A stretch of DNA of 64,000 nt from an uncultured Alcaligenaceae bacterium. GTDB lineage: Bacteria; Pseudomonadota; Gammaproteobacteria; Burkholderiales; Burkholderiaceae_B. Numbering within the stretch: the first letter of the stretch is position 1; the number at the start of each line of letters is the position of its first letter. Below the pieces are notes generated by a model. That model was given only the letters and a program-made list of their open reading frames with translations. It did no database searches and was not told where the DNA came from. Below, piece by piece: positions 16,827 through 25,342 of the stretch. The DNA lies in NCBI GenBank assembly GCA_937995985.1, contig CALKIR010000025.1:1-64000 (forward strand), written 5' to 3'. Made by a program: the position numbers and the translations under genes.

Positions 16827-17819
16827 TTAGGAAAATAATAATAAAAAATTAAGTCCATGCTTATAATAATTCTGCTCACCAAGCAAAATATCCAGCTGAA
16901 TGCTTGCGAGCTCATCTGCGAGTGGATCAGCAAAAGGCTCTCGTTCTGTATGAATGATCTTTAAATAAGTGTGACACCCCGCACAGCGCTCAGCGAACAC
17001 AGCAGGGATGTGATAATCCTCGGGAGTCATGTGTGTAGGCGCCAAAGATACATAATCAACCCCCTCTTCGGCCAAACACCGCGTGCAACGAATACGCGGC
17101 ATATGCCATTGCACCCCACAAAGCGAGCACACCACATAACGTTGCCCGGCCATGCCCCCAAAACTATGTACCATACTGCTAGTAGGCAAACTCCCGCAAC
17201 AGGGACAAGTAGTATGCGCACCCACATCAACCTGTTGATACAGCTCTGCTGTACGCACAATAGGCAAGGCGCATACCAGGTGCACCCAATACACCTGCAG
17301 TGCCGCACCAATAAAAGGGGCCACCGCTACCTCTACCCCTGACATACTGCCAGCCAATAACTGCTCGGCTTGCGTCTCAATTGCCTCATGAGACAGAGTT
17401 TTTACTTGCTGCAATACCTGATAAATGCTGTCTGCTGCGGTCCCTTTCATTGGTACTGCTAATAAACAGTCAACTAACTGATGCAATAGTATGTGCCACT
17501 GGGGGTCACGCTGCCAATCTAAAGCAGCTAACGGCGGTAGGCCGCGCTGTGCCGCCTGCTCTAATGCTGCTGAGCTGGGTAATAATAATGTGGGCCCTTC
17601 TTGGAGCACATGATGTTGAGCAGCTGCTAACTCAGCCATCAACTCTAAATACCCACTCATTGACTCTGATTGGCGCGCTAATTGTTTGAAGCGCATACTC
17701 CGCTCTACAAACCAGCTATTGCGTTGCGGCCAAATAAAAGGCTCAGGCTCTGCAGCGCCTCGAGCAATGATTTCTTCCGCAGGTAATATGCGTACCACAG
17801 ACTCACTAAATTTAGCCAC
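16827..17819 (-). CDS. fdhE: Formate dehydrogenase accessory protein FdhE
   Basis: 330-aa cytoplasmic protein needed for maturation of membrane-bound formate dehydrogenase. It carries the FdhE cysteine pairs that bind iron in E. coli: CPCC, CSLC, CTRC and CAGC in the C-terminal half. No suitable ATG exists. The GTG at 17819 is chosen because AGGAG lies 7 bases upstream; an in-frame TTG at 17846 has no ribosome site. It follows the gamma-subunit gene by 68 bases on the same strand and closes the operon. Confidence 0.9.
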   Translation of the reverse strand: MAKFSESVVRILPAEEIIARGAAEPEPFIWPQRNSWFVERSMRFKQLARQSESMSGYLELMAELAAAQHHVLQEGPTLLLPSSAALEQAAQRGLPPLAALDWQRDPQWHILLHQLVDCLLAVPMKGTAADSIYQVLQQVKTLSHEAIETQAEQLLAGSMSGVEVAVAPFIGAALQVYWVHLVCALPIVRTAELYQQVDVGAHTTCPCCGSLPTSSMVHSFGGMAGQRYVVCSLCGVQWHMPRIRCTRCLAEEGVDYVSLAPTHMTPEDYHIPAVFAERCAGCHTYLKIIHTEREPFADPLADELASIQLDILLGEQNYYKHGLNFLLLFS

Positions 17820-17887
17820 TGAGTCACTCCTATGGGCAGAAAACAATTGCGTTGCCCGCCTGACACACGAGCAACGCGCCTAAATAA

Positions 17888-18508
17888 CTAATTTTTATTT
17901 ATGGTTTCTTTGTACCAAAGAGGATGATGAGTCTTTGCCCATTCTTTGGTTACCGTGCCTTGGGTCATCGCCCGCATTGTGCCTTGTACCCAAATTGCCG
18001 CATAAATATGCACAATCACACTCAGCAACAAGACCCAGGCTGAAATTGCGTGAATAAGCGCTGCGACACGTAAAACCTCTACTGAAAAACTAGGCGCAAA
18101 CCAAGGACGCCAAAATAACACTCCCGTAATCACCAGCGCTAACAAACTGAATGTCATGAGCCAAAAAATTATTTTTTGCCCAAAGTTATACTTACCTACG
18201 GGCAAATTAGATATGCGCTCTCCTCGTACTATGCGTCCAGAATGCTTGCGCCATTCCTTGTCATCTGGGGTAAAAAAATTATCCTTGACCACGCGAAAAA
18301 ACATGATAAGAAACCCCAAACACATGAGTATCCCTAGGAAAGGATGTAAAATACGTGTCCAGGTGCCTCCTCCAAATAAATGACTCAAGAAAAAAAGTGA
18401 CGGATGGAAAAAGGCCAGCCCGGATAAGGCTGAAAGGAAAAACATAATGGCGATAAACCAATGGTTCATCCGATCCCCATCAGAATAACGCCGAATGATT
18501 GTACTCAT
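17888..18508 (-). CDS. fdnI: Formate dehydrogenase gamma subunit, cytochrome b556
   Basis: 206-aa inner-membrane diheme cytochrome b that passes electrons from the Fe-S subunit to quinone. Four hydrophobic helices are visible. Histidines suited to heme ligation occur in DRMNHWFIA, ILHPFLGIL, LIHAISAW and VHIYAAIW. The start is the ATG at 18508; the preceding stop of the beta-subunit gene gives TAGTGATG, and AAGGAG precedes it, so translation is coupled. Naming as FdnI or FdoI is arbitrary because the two E. coli paralogues cannot be separated by eye. Confidence 0.9.
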   Translation of the reverse strand: MSTIIRRYSDGDRMNHWFIAIMFFLSALSGLAFFHPSLFFLSHLFGGGTWTRILHPFLGILMCLGFLIMFFRVVKDNFFTPDDKEWRKHSGRIVRGERISNLPVGKYNFGQKIIFWLMTFSLLALVITGVLFWRPWFAPSFSVEVLRVAALIHAISAWVLLLSVIVHIYAAIWVQGTMRAMTQGTVTKEWAKTHHPLWYKETINKN

Positions 18509-18510
18509 CA

Positions 18511-19410
18511 CTACTCCTTTTTTTGCTCATCTGCGTGAGACCTCTGATCCTCTTGATCGCCTTTAGGCTCCCGCATGGGGCCTACTTTCATATAGTGAAA
18601 AAAGCCCCCCAAAAAGGCTAACGCCACCCCAGCAAGAGCAATCGGTTTGGCCAACCCTTTCCAAAACCCAACTGTGGGACTGACCCGAGGATCTGCTGGT
18701 AGCTCCTGTAATTCAGGCTGAGACGCATCACGCAAAATGTACATCACATGCGTGCCCCCCACCCCTTGAGGATCATAAAGACCGGCTTGACTATGCCCTC
18801 GTTCTTGTAATTGCCTGACTCGCGCATGCCCATAAGCCACCATATCGTCCTTAGCGCCAAAAGTAATGGCACCCGTGGGACAAGTTTTGACACAGGCAGG
18901 CTCTAGCCCCACATTTACTCGATCAGAGCACAGCGTACACTTATATGCTTTATTGTCTTTGTCACTAATTCGGGGAATATCAAAAGGACAGCCAATAATG
19001 CAATAACCACACCCAATGCAATGATCTTGGACAAAATCGACAATTCCATTGGAATGCTGCACAATGGCACCTGGAGCAGGACACGCCTTAAGACAACCGG
19101 GGTCAGCACAATGCATACAGCCATCCTTGCGAATTAACCACTGCAAATGGTTCTCTTGGGGCTCTACCTCATAAAAGCGCATCACTGTCCAAGACTCTGC
19201 TGTCAGATCCACTGGGTTATCATAAGTCCCTACATTCACCCCCACCGTGTCGCGTAAATCATTCCATGTCATACAGGCAACTTGACACGCCTTACACCCG
19301 ATACACTTAGACTCATCAATGAGTTTAGCGACCTTGTAGCGCTCACGAACATGAGCGACGGGCGTTGTCGTGGCCGAACGCGCGACAATATCTAATTGTT
19401 GATTGGCCAT
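18511..19410 (-). CDS. fdnH: Formate dehydrogenase beta subunit, four [4Fe-4S] clusters
   Basis: 299-aa iron-sulfur protein. The first cluster motif is CIGCKACQVAC at residues 36-46. Further cysteine groups follow (MHCADPGCLKAC, CIGCGYCIIGCPFDIPR, KCTLCSDRV plus ACVKTCPTGAI), giving four cubanes. A single C-terminal hydrophobic helix (PIALAGVALAFLGGFF) anchors it in the membrane, as in FdnH/FdoH. It begins 4 bases after the alpha-subunit stop and overlaps the gamma gene region. It transfers electrons from the periplasmic catalytic subunit to cytochrome b. Confidence 0.93.
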   Translation of the reverse strand: MANQQLDIVARSATTTPVAHVRERYKVAKLIDESKCIGCKACQVACMTWNDLRDTVGVNVGTYDNPVDLTAESWTVMRFYEVEPQENHLQWLIRKDGCMHCADPGCLKACPAPGAIVQHSNGIVDFVQDHCIGCGYCIIGCPFDIPRISDKDNKAYKCTLCSDRVNVGLEPACVKTCPTGAITFGAKDDMVAYGHARVRQLQERGHSQAGLYDPQGVGGTHVMYILRDASQPELQELPADPRVSPTVGFWKGLAKPIALAGVALAFLGGFFHYMKVGPMREPKGDQEDQRSHADEQKKE

Positions 19411-19414
19411 AACG

Positions 19415-22400
19415 TTATACCTTTTCTATATTGACAAGGAAGGCTTTAAACTCGGGCGTTTGCGAATTAGCATCCCCTACAAAGGGCGTCAAAGAATTAG
19501 CCAAAAAACCCTCTTTGGTTACCCCTTTAAACCCCCAATGAATAGGAATACCCACCTGATGTACGGTGCGCCCATCAATGTCTAACGCTCGAATACGCTT
19601 AGTAACCACACAGGTAGCAATCACCTGACCGCGCTTGCTATATACTCGGACCTTGTCCCCATCGCGAATCCCTTTTTCTCGGGCCAGCGCCTCGCCTATT
19701 TCTACAAAAGGAGCGGGCTGGGTAATGGCATTGCTTAAGGCGTGCTTGGTCCAAAAATGATGATGCTCCGTCAATCTATATGTGGTTGCAGCGTAGGGAT
19801 ACTCGGTATGTGACCCAAGAGTCTCCCAAACATCGGCATACACCCGTGCAGCAGGGTTACTGGTAGCCAATGGATTGTCAGGGTGAAAAGGATTAAACCC
19901 TAAAGGTGTCTCAAAAGGCTCATAATGCTCTGGGAATGGGCCATCAACCATAGCAGCAGAAAATAAACGCGCCACCCCTTCAGGATTCATAATAAATGGC
20001 CCAACATTTTCTTCTGGTGCGGCATCTGGGCGCATATCCGGCACATCAGCTCCCCCAGCCCAAGTACCTCGCCATACCAAATAGGGCCGCTTGGGATCCC
20101 AAGGTCTGCCTTTGGTATCTGCACTGGCTCGGTTATACAGCACACGACGATTAGCTGGCCAAGCAAAGCCCCACTCCGGATAGACTCCTAACCCGCTAGG
20201 ATCATATTGGCTACGACGTGCAGTCATATTGCCAAACTCAGTCCAACAACCTGAATAAATCCAGTTACCACATGATGTTGAGCCATCATCCTGCAAGAAA
20301 GCAAAACCAGGAAGCTGCTCACCTGCCTTTAGCAAAAGTTTGCGTGGCGCATCTGGCTGCTCCGGATCTACTGGCGCATAAATATCCCGCAATGCCTTAC
20401 CGTTGATCTCTTTGAGGAGCTCCTCGGAACTGGGTTTCAGCGGATTAATATAAGGCCAATTAAGGTTTAAAATAGGCTCAGGCAGCACCCCTCCTTCTTC
20501 TTGATACAGCTCGCGTAAACGAATAAAAATACGCGCAATGATTTCCGGGTCGAGTTTGGCCTCTCCTGGGGGTGGTAATGCCTGCTCTTTCCATATAAGG
20601 GTGCGACTCGAGTTGGTAAAGGTCCCTGCCTCTTCGACAAAGCAATTTGACGGCAAACGAAAGACCTCAGTTTGTATCGTACTGGCATCTACATCGTTGT
20701 ACTCTCCGTAATGCTTCCAGAACTCACTCGTTTCTGTTTCTAAGGGGTCAATAATGACGAGAAATTTGAGCTTAGACATCGCATCGGTGATTTTCTTTTT
20801 ATGTGGCGCTGAGCCTAAGGGATTAAACCCTTGGCAAATAAAGCCATTCATTGCACCGTTATTCATATACTCAAACATCGCCATGACATCATAGCTTTTG
20901 TCGCGCTTAGGCACCCAATCATATGCAAAATCATTACGTGCCGTTGCCGCCTCCCCCCAATAAGCCTTCATCAAACTAATAAACCACTTGGGGAAATTTT
21001 GCGTAAAGGCCATTTGATTAGGACGCAGTGGCTTAGGGGTACGCTTTTTTAAATAAACTTGTAAGTTGGGATCATCATCAGTAGGCGCCAACATATATCC
21101 AGACAAAACCTCAGAGTAGGCATTCATATCGGTAATGCCCTGTACATTGGCATGGCCTCGTAATGCATTCACCCCGCCCCCTGGGCGCCCCATATTGCCT
21201 AGCAACAACTGAATCATCGCCATAGTGCGAATAGTCTGTGACCCAACAGAATGTTGGGTCCAGCCCAAGGCATAACAAATAGTCATCACCTTGTCTGGAG
21301 CGCTCATTGCAGCAATTTTTTCAGCTATTTCAAGAAAGTCTTGTTTCGGGGTGCCCGTAACCTGAGTGACCATCTCGGGAGTGTAACGACTGTAGTGTTG
21401 TTTTAAGAGCTGGTACACACAACGCGGGTGCTGCATACTCTCATCAACCTTGATGTACCCATCCTCCCCTATTTCATAGCCCCATTGGGTGCGGTCATAA
21501 CGCCGCGCGTCTTTATCGTAACCACTATAAAGACCCTCTTTGAACCAATAAGTATCTTTGACTATAAAAGTAGCATCTGTGTAATTTTTTACATATTCAT
21601 GGTGGATTTTATCGTTACTAAGTAAATAATTTATTATCCCACCAAGAAACGTAATATCTGTGCCGACGCGAATAGGGGCATATTTATCTGCTACCGCTGC
21701 AGAGCGTGTAAAGCGTGGATCAACAACAATTAAGGGCGCATTACGATTTTGCATGGCCTCAACCACCCACTTAAACCCACACGGGTGCGCTTCAGCTGCG
21801 TTGCCGCCCATAATCAGGACCATATCAGTATTTCGAATATCGGTCCAAGAATTAGTCATGGCACCACGACCAAAAGTTGGGCCCAAACTGGACACCGTTG
21901 GTGCGTGTCAAATACGTGCCTGCGTGTCGAGCGCTACCATCCCTAAACCGCGCGCGACTTTAACTGCGAGGTAGCCCGTCTCGTTAGAAGCTGCTGAGGA
22001 CACTAAAAAGCCTGTGGTATTCCAACGGTTAACAGTGACCCCTTGGGCATTTTTTTGGATCAAATGAGTATCCCGATCGTCTTTTAAATGGCGCGCGATA
22101 CGATCAATGGCCTCATCCCAAGAAATATCCACCCATTCTGAGGTGCCTGGCTCTCGTACTTGTGGATGCAATACACGAGACTGGCTCTGCACCATATCAA
22201 TGACCCCTGCCCCCTTAGGACATAAGGTGCCTCTGTTGACTGGGTTATCGGGATCCCCTTCTATATGCACAATAGTAGGACGTACATTTTTACTGCGATC
22301 GCCTAGGGTATAAACCACCATCCCACAGCTCACCGAACAGTATGGACAAGTACTGCGCGACTCAGTGGTACGAGTGAGCTTATACTCACGAGCAGCGGCT

Positions 22401-22495
22401 GCAACCTCATTGGGAGAAAACCCCATAGCCGCTAAACTCGAACCAACCAGGCCGGCGGCACTCGCCTTAAAAAACTGCCTGCGATTCATATCCAT
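19415..22495 (-). CDS. fdnG: Formate dehydrogenase alpha subunit, selenocysteine- and molybdopterin-dependent, Tat-exported
   Basis: 1026-residue catalytic subunit, read through an in-frame TGA at 21910-21908 as selenocysteine (codon 196, the same number as in E. coli FdnG). The flanks are conserved: ALDTQARI before and HAPTVSSLGPTFGRGAM after. The N-terminus has a Tat motif (NRRQFFKAS) and a [4Fe-4S] site beginning CPYCSVSCG. The ATG at 22495 is chosen because GGAGGAG lies upstream and it gives a proper Tat signal. Without recoding the gene would look like two broken pieces, but both halves are intact and family-like. It oxidises formate in the periplasm. Selenium-insertion genes (selA, selB, selC) are not in this window. 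Confidence 0.95.
21879..21910 (-). promoter_or_regulatory. Bacterial SECIS element for selenocysteine insertion
   Basis: Starting from the UGA, a short hairpin forms at mRNA positions 15-32: GG, bulged U at position 17, GUCC, loop beginning A-G-U, GGGC, CC. The bulged U17 and the loop G23-U24 are the positions known to be essential for SelB binding in the E. coli fdhF element. Seen directly in sequence; function inferred from that match. Confidence 0.85.
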
Positions 22496-22779
22496 GGTGA
22501 CGTATCTCCTCCAGCATGAACATGGAACAAAGAGTTTGATCAACCTTCTGCCATGCAAAATGCTTATAATCTACTGTAATTAAAAGCTTTTATGGAGACG
22601 ACTGATTCCCTAACCTATTAATATCACAGTGGGTACCCCCTCCCCATTAGTAATTACCCTTTCAGTACAAACGTGAGTGCTTGGGTGATTAATACAGTGA
22701 TCAACTTATCCATTTTTTTAATTTGCCTTACTCGGGAGCCTTTATACTGTCCCCTATTACTACACTTACAGGTACGCAC

Positions 22780-24282
22780 ATGGATCAAAAAAAACGCGCA
22801 TTGGCTCGCCTAAAATCTTATTTTTCTAGACCGTATCGCCTCCAGACTCAAACTGCCTCCTGTCATTGTGGCGATCCTTTGAGCCAGCTCATCAATCAAC
22901 GCACCCAACACGATCTACGGCGCCGTTTTTTGCTTGGAGGAGCTGCTTTTGCAACGGCAGCCTTAGCAGGCTTGAACCCTATGCGCATTGCCCGCGCTGC
23001 CTCGCTTAATCCCAACCAAGCAGGGCAACCCATAGTATTTACTAATCTTCGACTATTTGATGGCCAAGGACAGGCGCCTCGATCAGGTGTCCATGTCTTG
23101 ATCCGTAACAATAAAATTGAGGCCATCCTTGAACACGGGGCCTCCTTCCCAGAACACAGCCAAGTCATTGACTGTGCAGGCAAACTATTAATGCCTGGGC
23201 TTATCGATGTGCATTGGCATAGCATGTTAGCAGGGTTAAACCAAATACGTGCCCTCACCTCTCCTATTGGCTATGTGTATTACACAGCTGCTGTTGAAGC
23301 AGAGCGCACTCTAATGCGCGGATTCACAACTATTCGTGATGCCGGAGGACCATGCTTTGCCCTCAAAAATGCCATTGACGAAGGCTTATTAATTGGCCCA
23401 CGTATTTACCCCTCCGGAGCTATGATTACCCAAACATCAGGGCATGGGGATTTTCGTTTCTTGAATGAATTACCCCGTGATGGCTGGGCAAATACTAGCT
23501 TTATAGAGCGCTCAGGAGTTGCCATGATTGCCGATGGACGTGCTGAGGTTTTACGCCGCGTCCGAGAACAGCTCATGCAGGGCGCCTCGCAAATAAAAAT
23601 GCTATCGGGAGGGGGCGTGGCCTCACTCTACGATCCCCTCAATAGTGTGCAATTTACCGAGGATGAGCTAAGAGCCTCCGTCGAGGCAGCAGGAGACTAT
23701 GACACTTATGTGATGGCCCATGTTTATATGCCCAAAGGCATTCAACGCGCCATCCAAAGTGGCGTACAGTGTATTGAACACGGACAATTAGCTGATGAAG
23801 AATCGGTCAAAATGATGCGCGATCAGGGGGTCTGGTGGAGCCTGCAGCCTTTTTTACAAGATGAGGACTCCAATGACTACGTTAACCCAGTGCAAATTGC
23901 CGACCAAAAGCGAGTGGCTGAGGGGACTGTGCGCGCCTATGAGCTGGCTCAAAAATACGATATTGAAACAGGCTGGGGCACAGATATTTTATTTAATGCC
24001 AAAAAAACCAGCACACAGGGTGCTCAACTCGCTAAACTTACCCGATTTTACGACCCCCTAACCCTCTTGCGTCAAGCTACGGCTCAAAATGGCCGATTAC
24101 TTAGGTTGTCGCGCAGTCGTAATCCCTATCCCGCACCTTTAGGAGAAATCTCTGCTGGCGCCTATGCTGATTTAATTGTTGCTGACGGAGACCCAAATAA
24201 AAACCTCGACTTTATAAAAGACCCCGATAATAATTTTCATCTCATTATGAAAGATGGGGTGATTTATAAAAATACATTATAA
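22780..24282 (+). CDS. Tat-exported metal-dependent amidohydrolase
   Basis: 500-aa enzyme of the imidazolonepropionase/prolidase-like amidohydrolase superfamily. After a basic N-terminal extension with C28-H-C30, a Tat signal appears (RRRFLLGG at about 47-54, hydrophobic stretch, cleavage near ARA-AS). Catalytic-site features are HWH in LIDVHWHS, a lysine in QIKMLSGGGVASLYDP, histidines in MAHVYMP and CIEHGQLAD, and an Asp in GWGTDILF. ATG 22780 is preceded by AGGT. A close paralogue without Tat signal is at 29759. Predicted periplasmic hydrolase of a cyclic amide, dipeptide or similar; the substrate is unknown. Confidence 0.82.
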   Translation: MDQKKRALARLKSYFSRPYRLQTQTASCHCGDPLSQLINQRTQHDLRRRFLLGGAAFATAALAGLNPMRIARAASLNPNQAGQPIVFTNLRLFDGQGQAPRSGVHVLIRNNKIEAILEHGASFPEHSQVIDCAGKLLMPGLIDVHWHSMLAGLNQIRALTSPIGYVYYTAAVEAERTLMRGFTTIRDAGGPCFALKNAIDEGLLIGPRIYPSGAMITQTSGHGDFRFLNELPRDGWANTSFIERSGVAMIADGRAEVLRRVREQLMQGASQIKMLSGGGVASLYDPLNSVQFTEDELRASVEAAGDYDTYVMAHVYMPKGIQRAIQSGVQCIEHGQLADEESVKMMRDQGVWWSLQPFLQDEDSNDYVNPVQIADQKRVAEGTVRAYELAQKYDIETGWGTDILFNAKKTSTQGAQLAKLTRFYDPLTLLRQATAQNGRLLRLSRSRNPYPAPLGEISAGAYADLIVADGDPNKNLDFIKDPDNNFHLIMKDGVIYKNTL

Positions 24283-24300
24283 GCATGTATGCCTCAGGCC

Positions 24301-24495
24301 CTAATGCTCATCCTGATCAGACTGATGAGTGCGTGTCCTGCGCTCATCCTGCTCTTGGTACTGGATCGGGGGCGCAGGGGGCTGGGGCTGATCTGCGGAG
24401 TGCTGCTCACGCGCCTCTTGTAGCACCTGTTTAAAGCCCTTGACCATCAAATAAATCACTGCCACAGCGCCTAAAATAAACAAAACAATACGCAT
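24301..24495 (-). CDS. Small single-span membrane protein, unknown function
   Basis: 64-aa protein with one N-terminal hydrophobic helix (residues 3-19) and a hydrophilic, proline- and glutamine-rich tail ending in charged residues. AAGGAT lies 6 bases upstream of the ATG, supporting expression. It is convergent with the amidohydrolase gene. No family recognised. Confidence 0.5.
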   Translation of the reverse strand: MRIVLFILGAVAVIYLMVKGFKQVLQEAREQHSADQPQPPAPPIQYQEQDERRTRTHQSDQDEH

Positions 24496-24574
24496 ACTGA
24501 TCCTTACCTAGTTGACCCTAGCAACACAGCCATTGTGCCATAAAAACAGCCCCTACCCTATAGGCAGCATTCAT

Positions 24575-25270
24575 TTAATGTTGCACCCGCGGCAACCAAT
24601 ATGCATGACGAATCACTGCGGTCTGATTTAATTTGTGGATAAAGGCTGCTATTTCTTCTTCACTAATCCCTTTGACATCGACCACGGCCTCTATCTCTAC
24701 CTCATCATCACTAAAAGGCTTTGTATCAATTTTACCTAGAGGCAAATTTTGAGACTGGAGCAGATCTGTCAATATGCCTAAAGCTCGATCGCGATCATCA
24801 TTATCCGCAATCAGATGCACCACATGACGCAAGTCCTGCTGTAACGTATTCATAGGGCGGCGACTAATAATACGCTCTAAAATGCGTAAAGCACTATTAG
24901 CAGAAATAATAAAAAAGGTACCCAGTGCTGCCTCTGCAATCAAATCGGCCCCCGCGCACGCCCCTACCGCTGCAGAGGACCACAAAGTGGCTGCTGTATT
25001 TAAGCCCCTGATACTACTCCCCGAGCTGTCCCTCATAATTGCTCCAGCTCCCAAAAAGCCCACACCTGAAACCACTGAGGACGCAATACGCACAGCCCCA
25101 TCAGAACCTGAAGCACGCATTGCTAAGTCAACAAAAATAGCGGCACCTACCGCCACTAATACATTGGTGCGCAGTCCTGCTACCTGCCGTCTCAGCTCTC
25201 GCTCAATACCAATAATAGACCCAAATATAAATGCAGCCGATAAGCTTACGAAGGTATTAATAAAATCCAT
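24575..25270 (-). CDS. MgtC/SapB-family membrane protein
   Basis: 231-aa protein with an N-terminal half of four or five hydrophobic helices carrying the MgtC signature GIERELRRQVAGLRTNVLVA and SGVGFLGAGAIMRD, then a C-terminal cytoplasmic ACT-like region (after about residue 140). MgtC proteins modulate the F-ATPase and Mg2+/acid stress responses in pathogens; for housekeeping homologues the role is unclear. The start could also be the ATG at 25300; neither has a strong ribosome site. On the minus strand downstream of the MscS-type channel gene, 72 bases away. Confidence 0.87.
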   Translation of the reverse strand: MDFINTFVSLSAAFIFGSIIGIERELRRQVAGLRTNVLVAVGAAIFVDLAMRASGSDGAVRIASSVVSGVGFLGAGAIMRDSSGSSIRGLNTAATLWSSAAVGACAGADLIAEAALGTFFIISANSALRILERIISRRPMNTLQQDLRHVVHLIADNDDRDRALGILTDLLQSQNLPLGKIDTKPFSDDEVEIEAVVDVKGISEEEIAAFIHKLNQTAVIRHAYWLPRVQH

Positions 25271-25342
25271 TAACAGGAATTTTTCTTGTATTGCCAGCAT
25301 ACTCAGGCGCCCATCTACTATAAGGTAGAGAATTAGTAAACA

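Noticed and set aside
19415..22495. Formate dehydrogenase alpha subunit as two genes or a pseudogene
   Set aside because: The in-frame TGA is at the conserved selenocysteine position with a SECIS hairpin and both halves are intact.
22559..22779. Regulatory site or gene in the divergent gap between the formate dehydrogenase and amidohydrolase genes
   Set aside because: About 220 bases with no clear dyad, box or small ORF that I could defend.
24882..25328. Plus-strand frame of 148 codons opposite the MgtC-like gene
   Set aside because: It is the antisense of the MgtC coding sequence, with a composition that reflects that gene.
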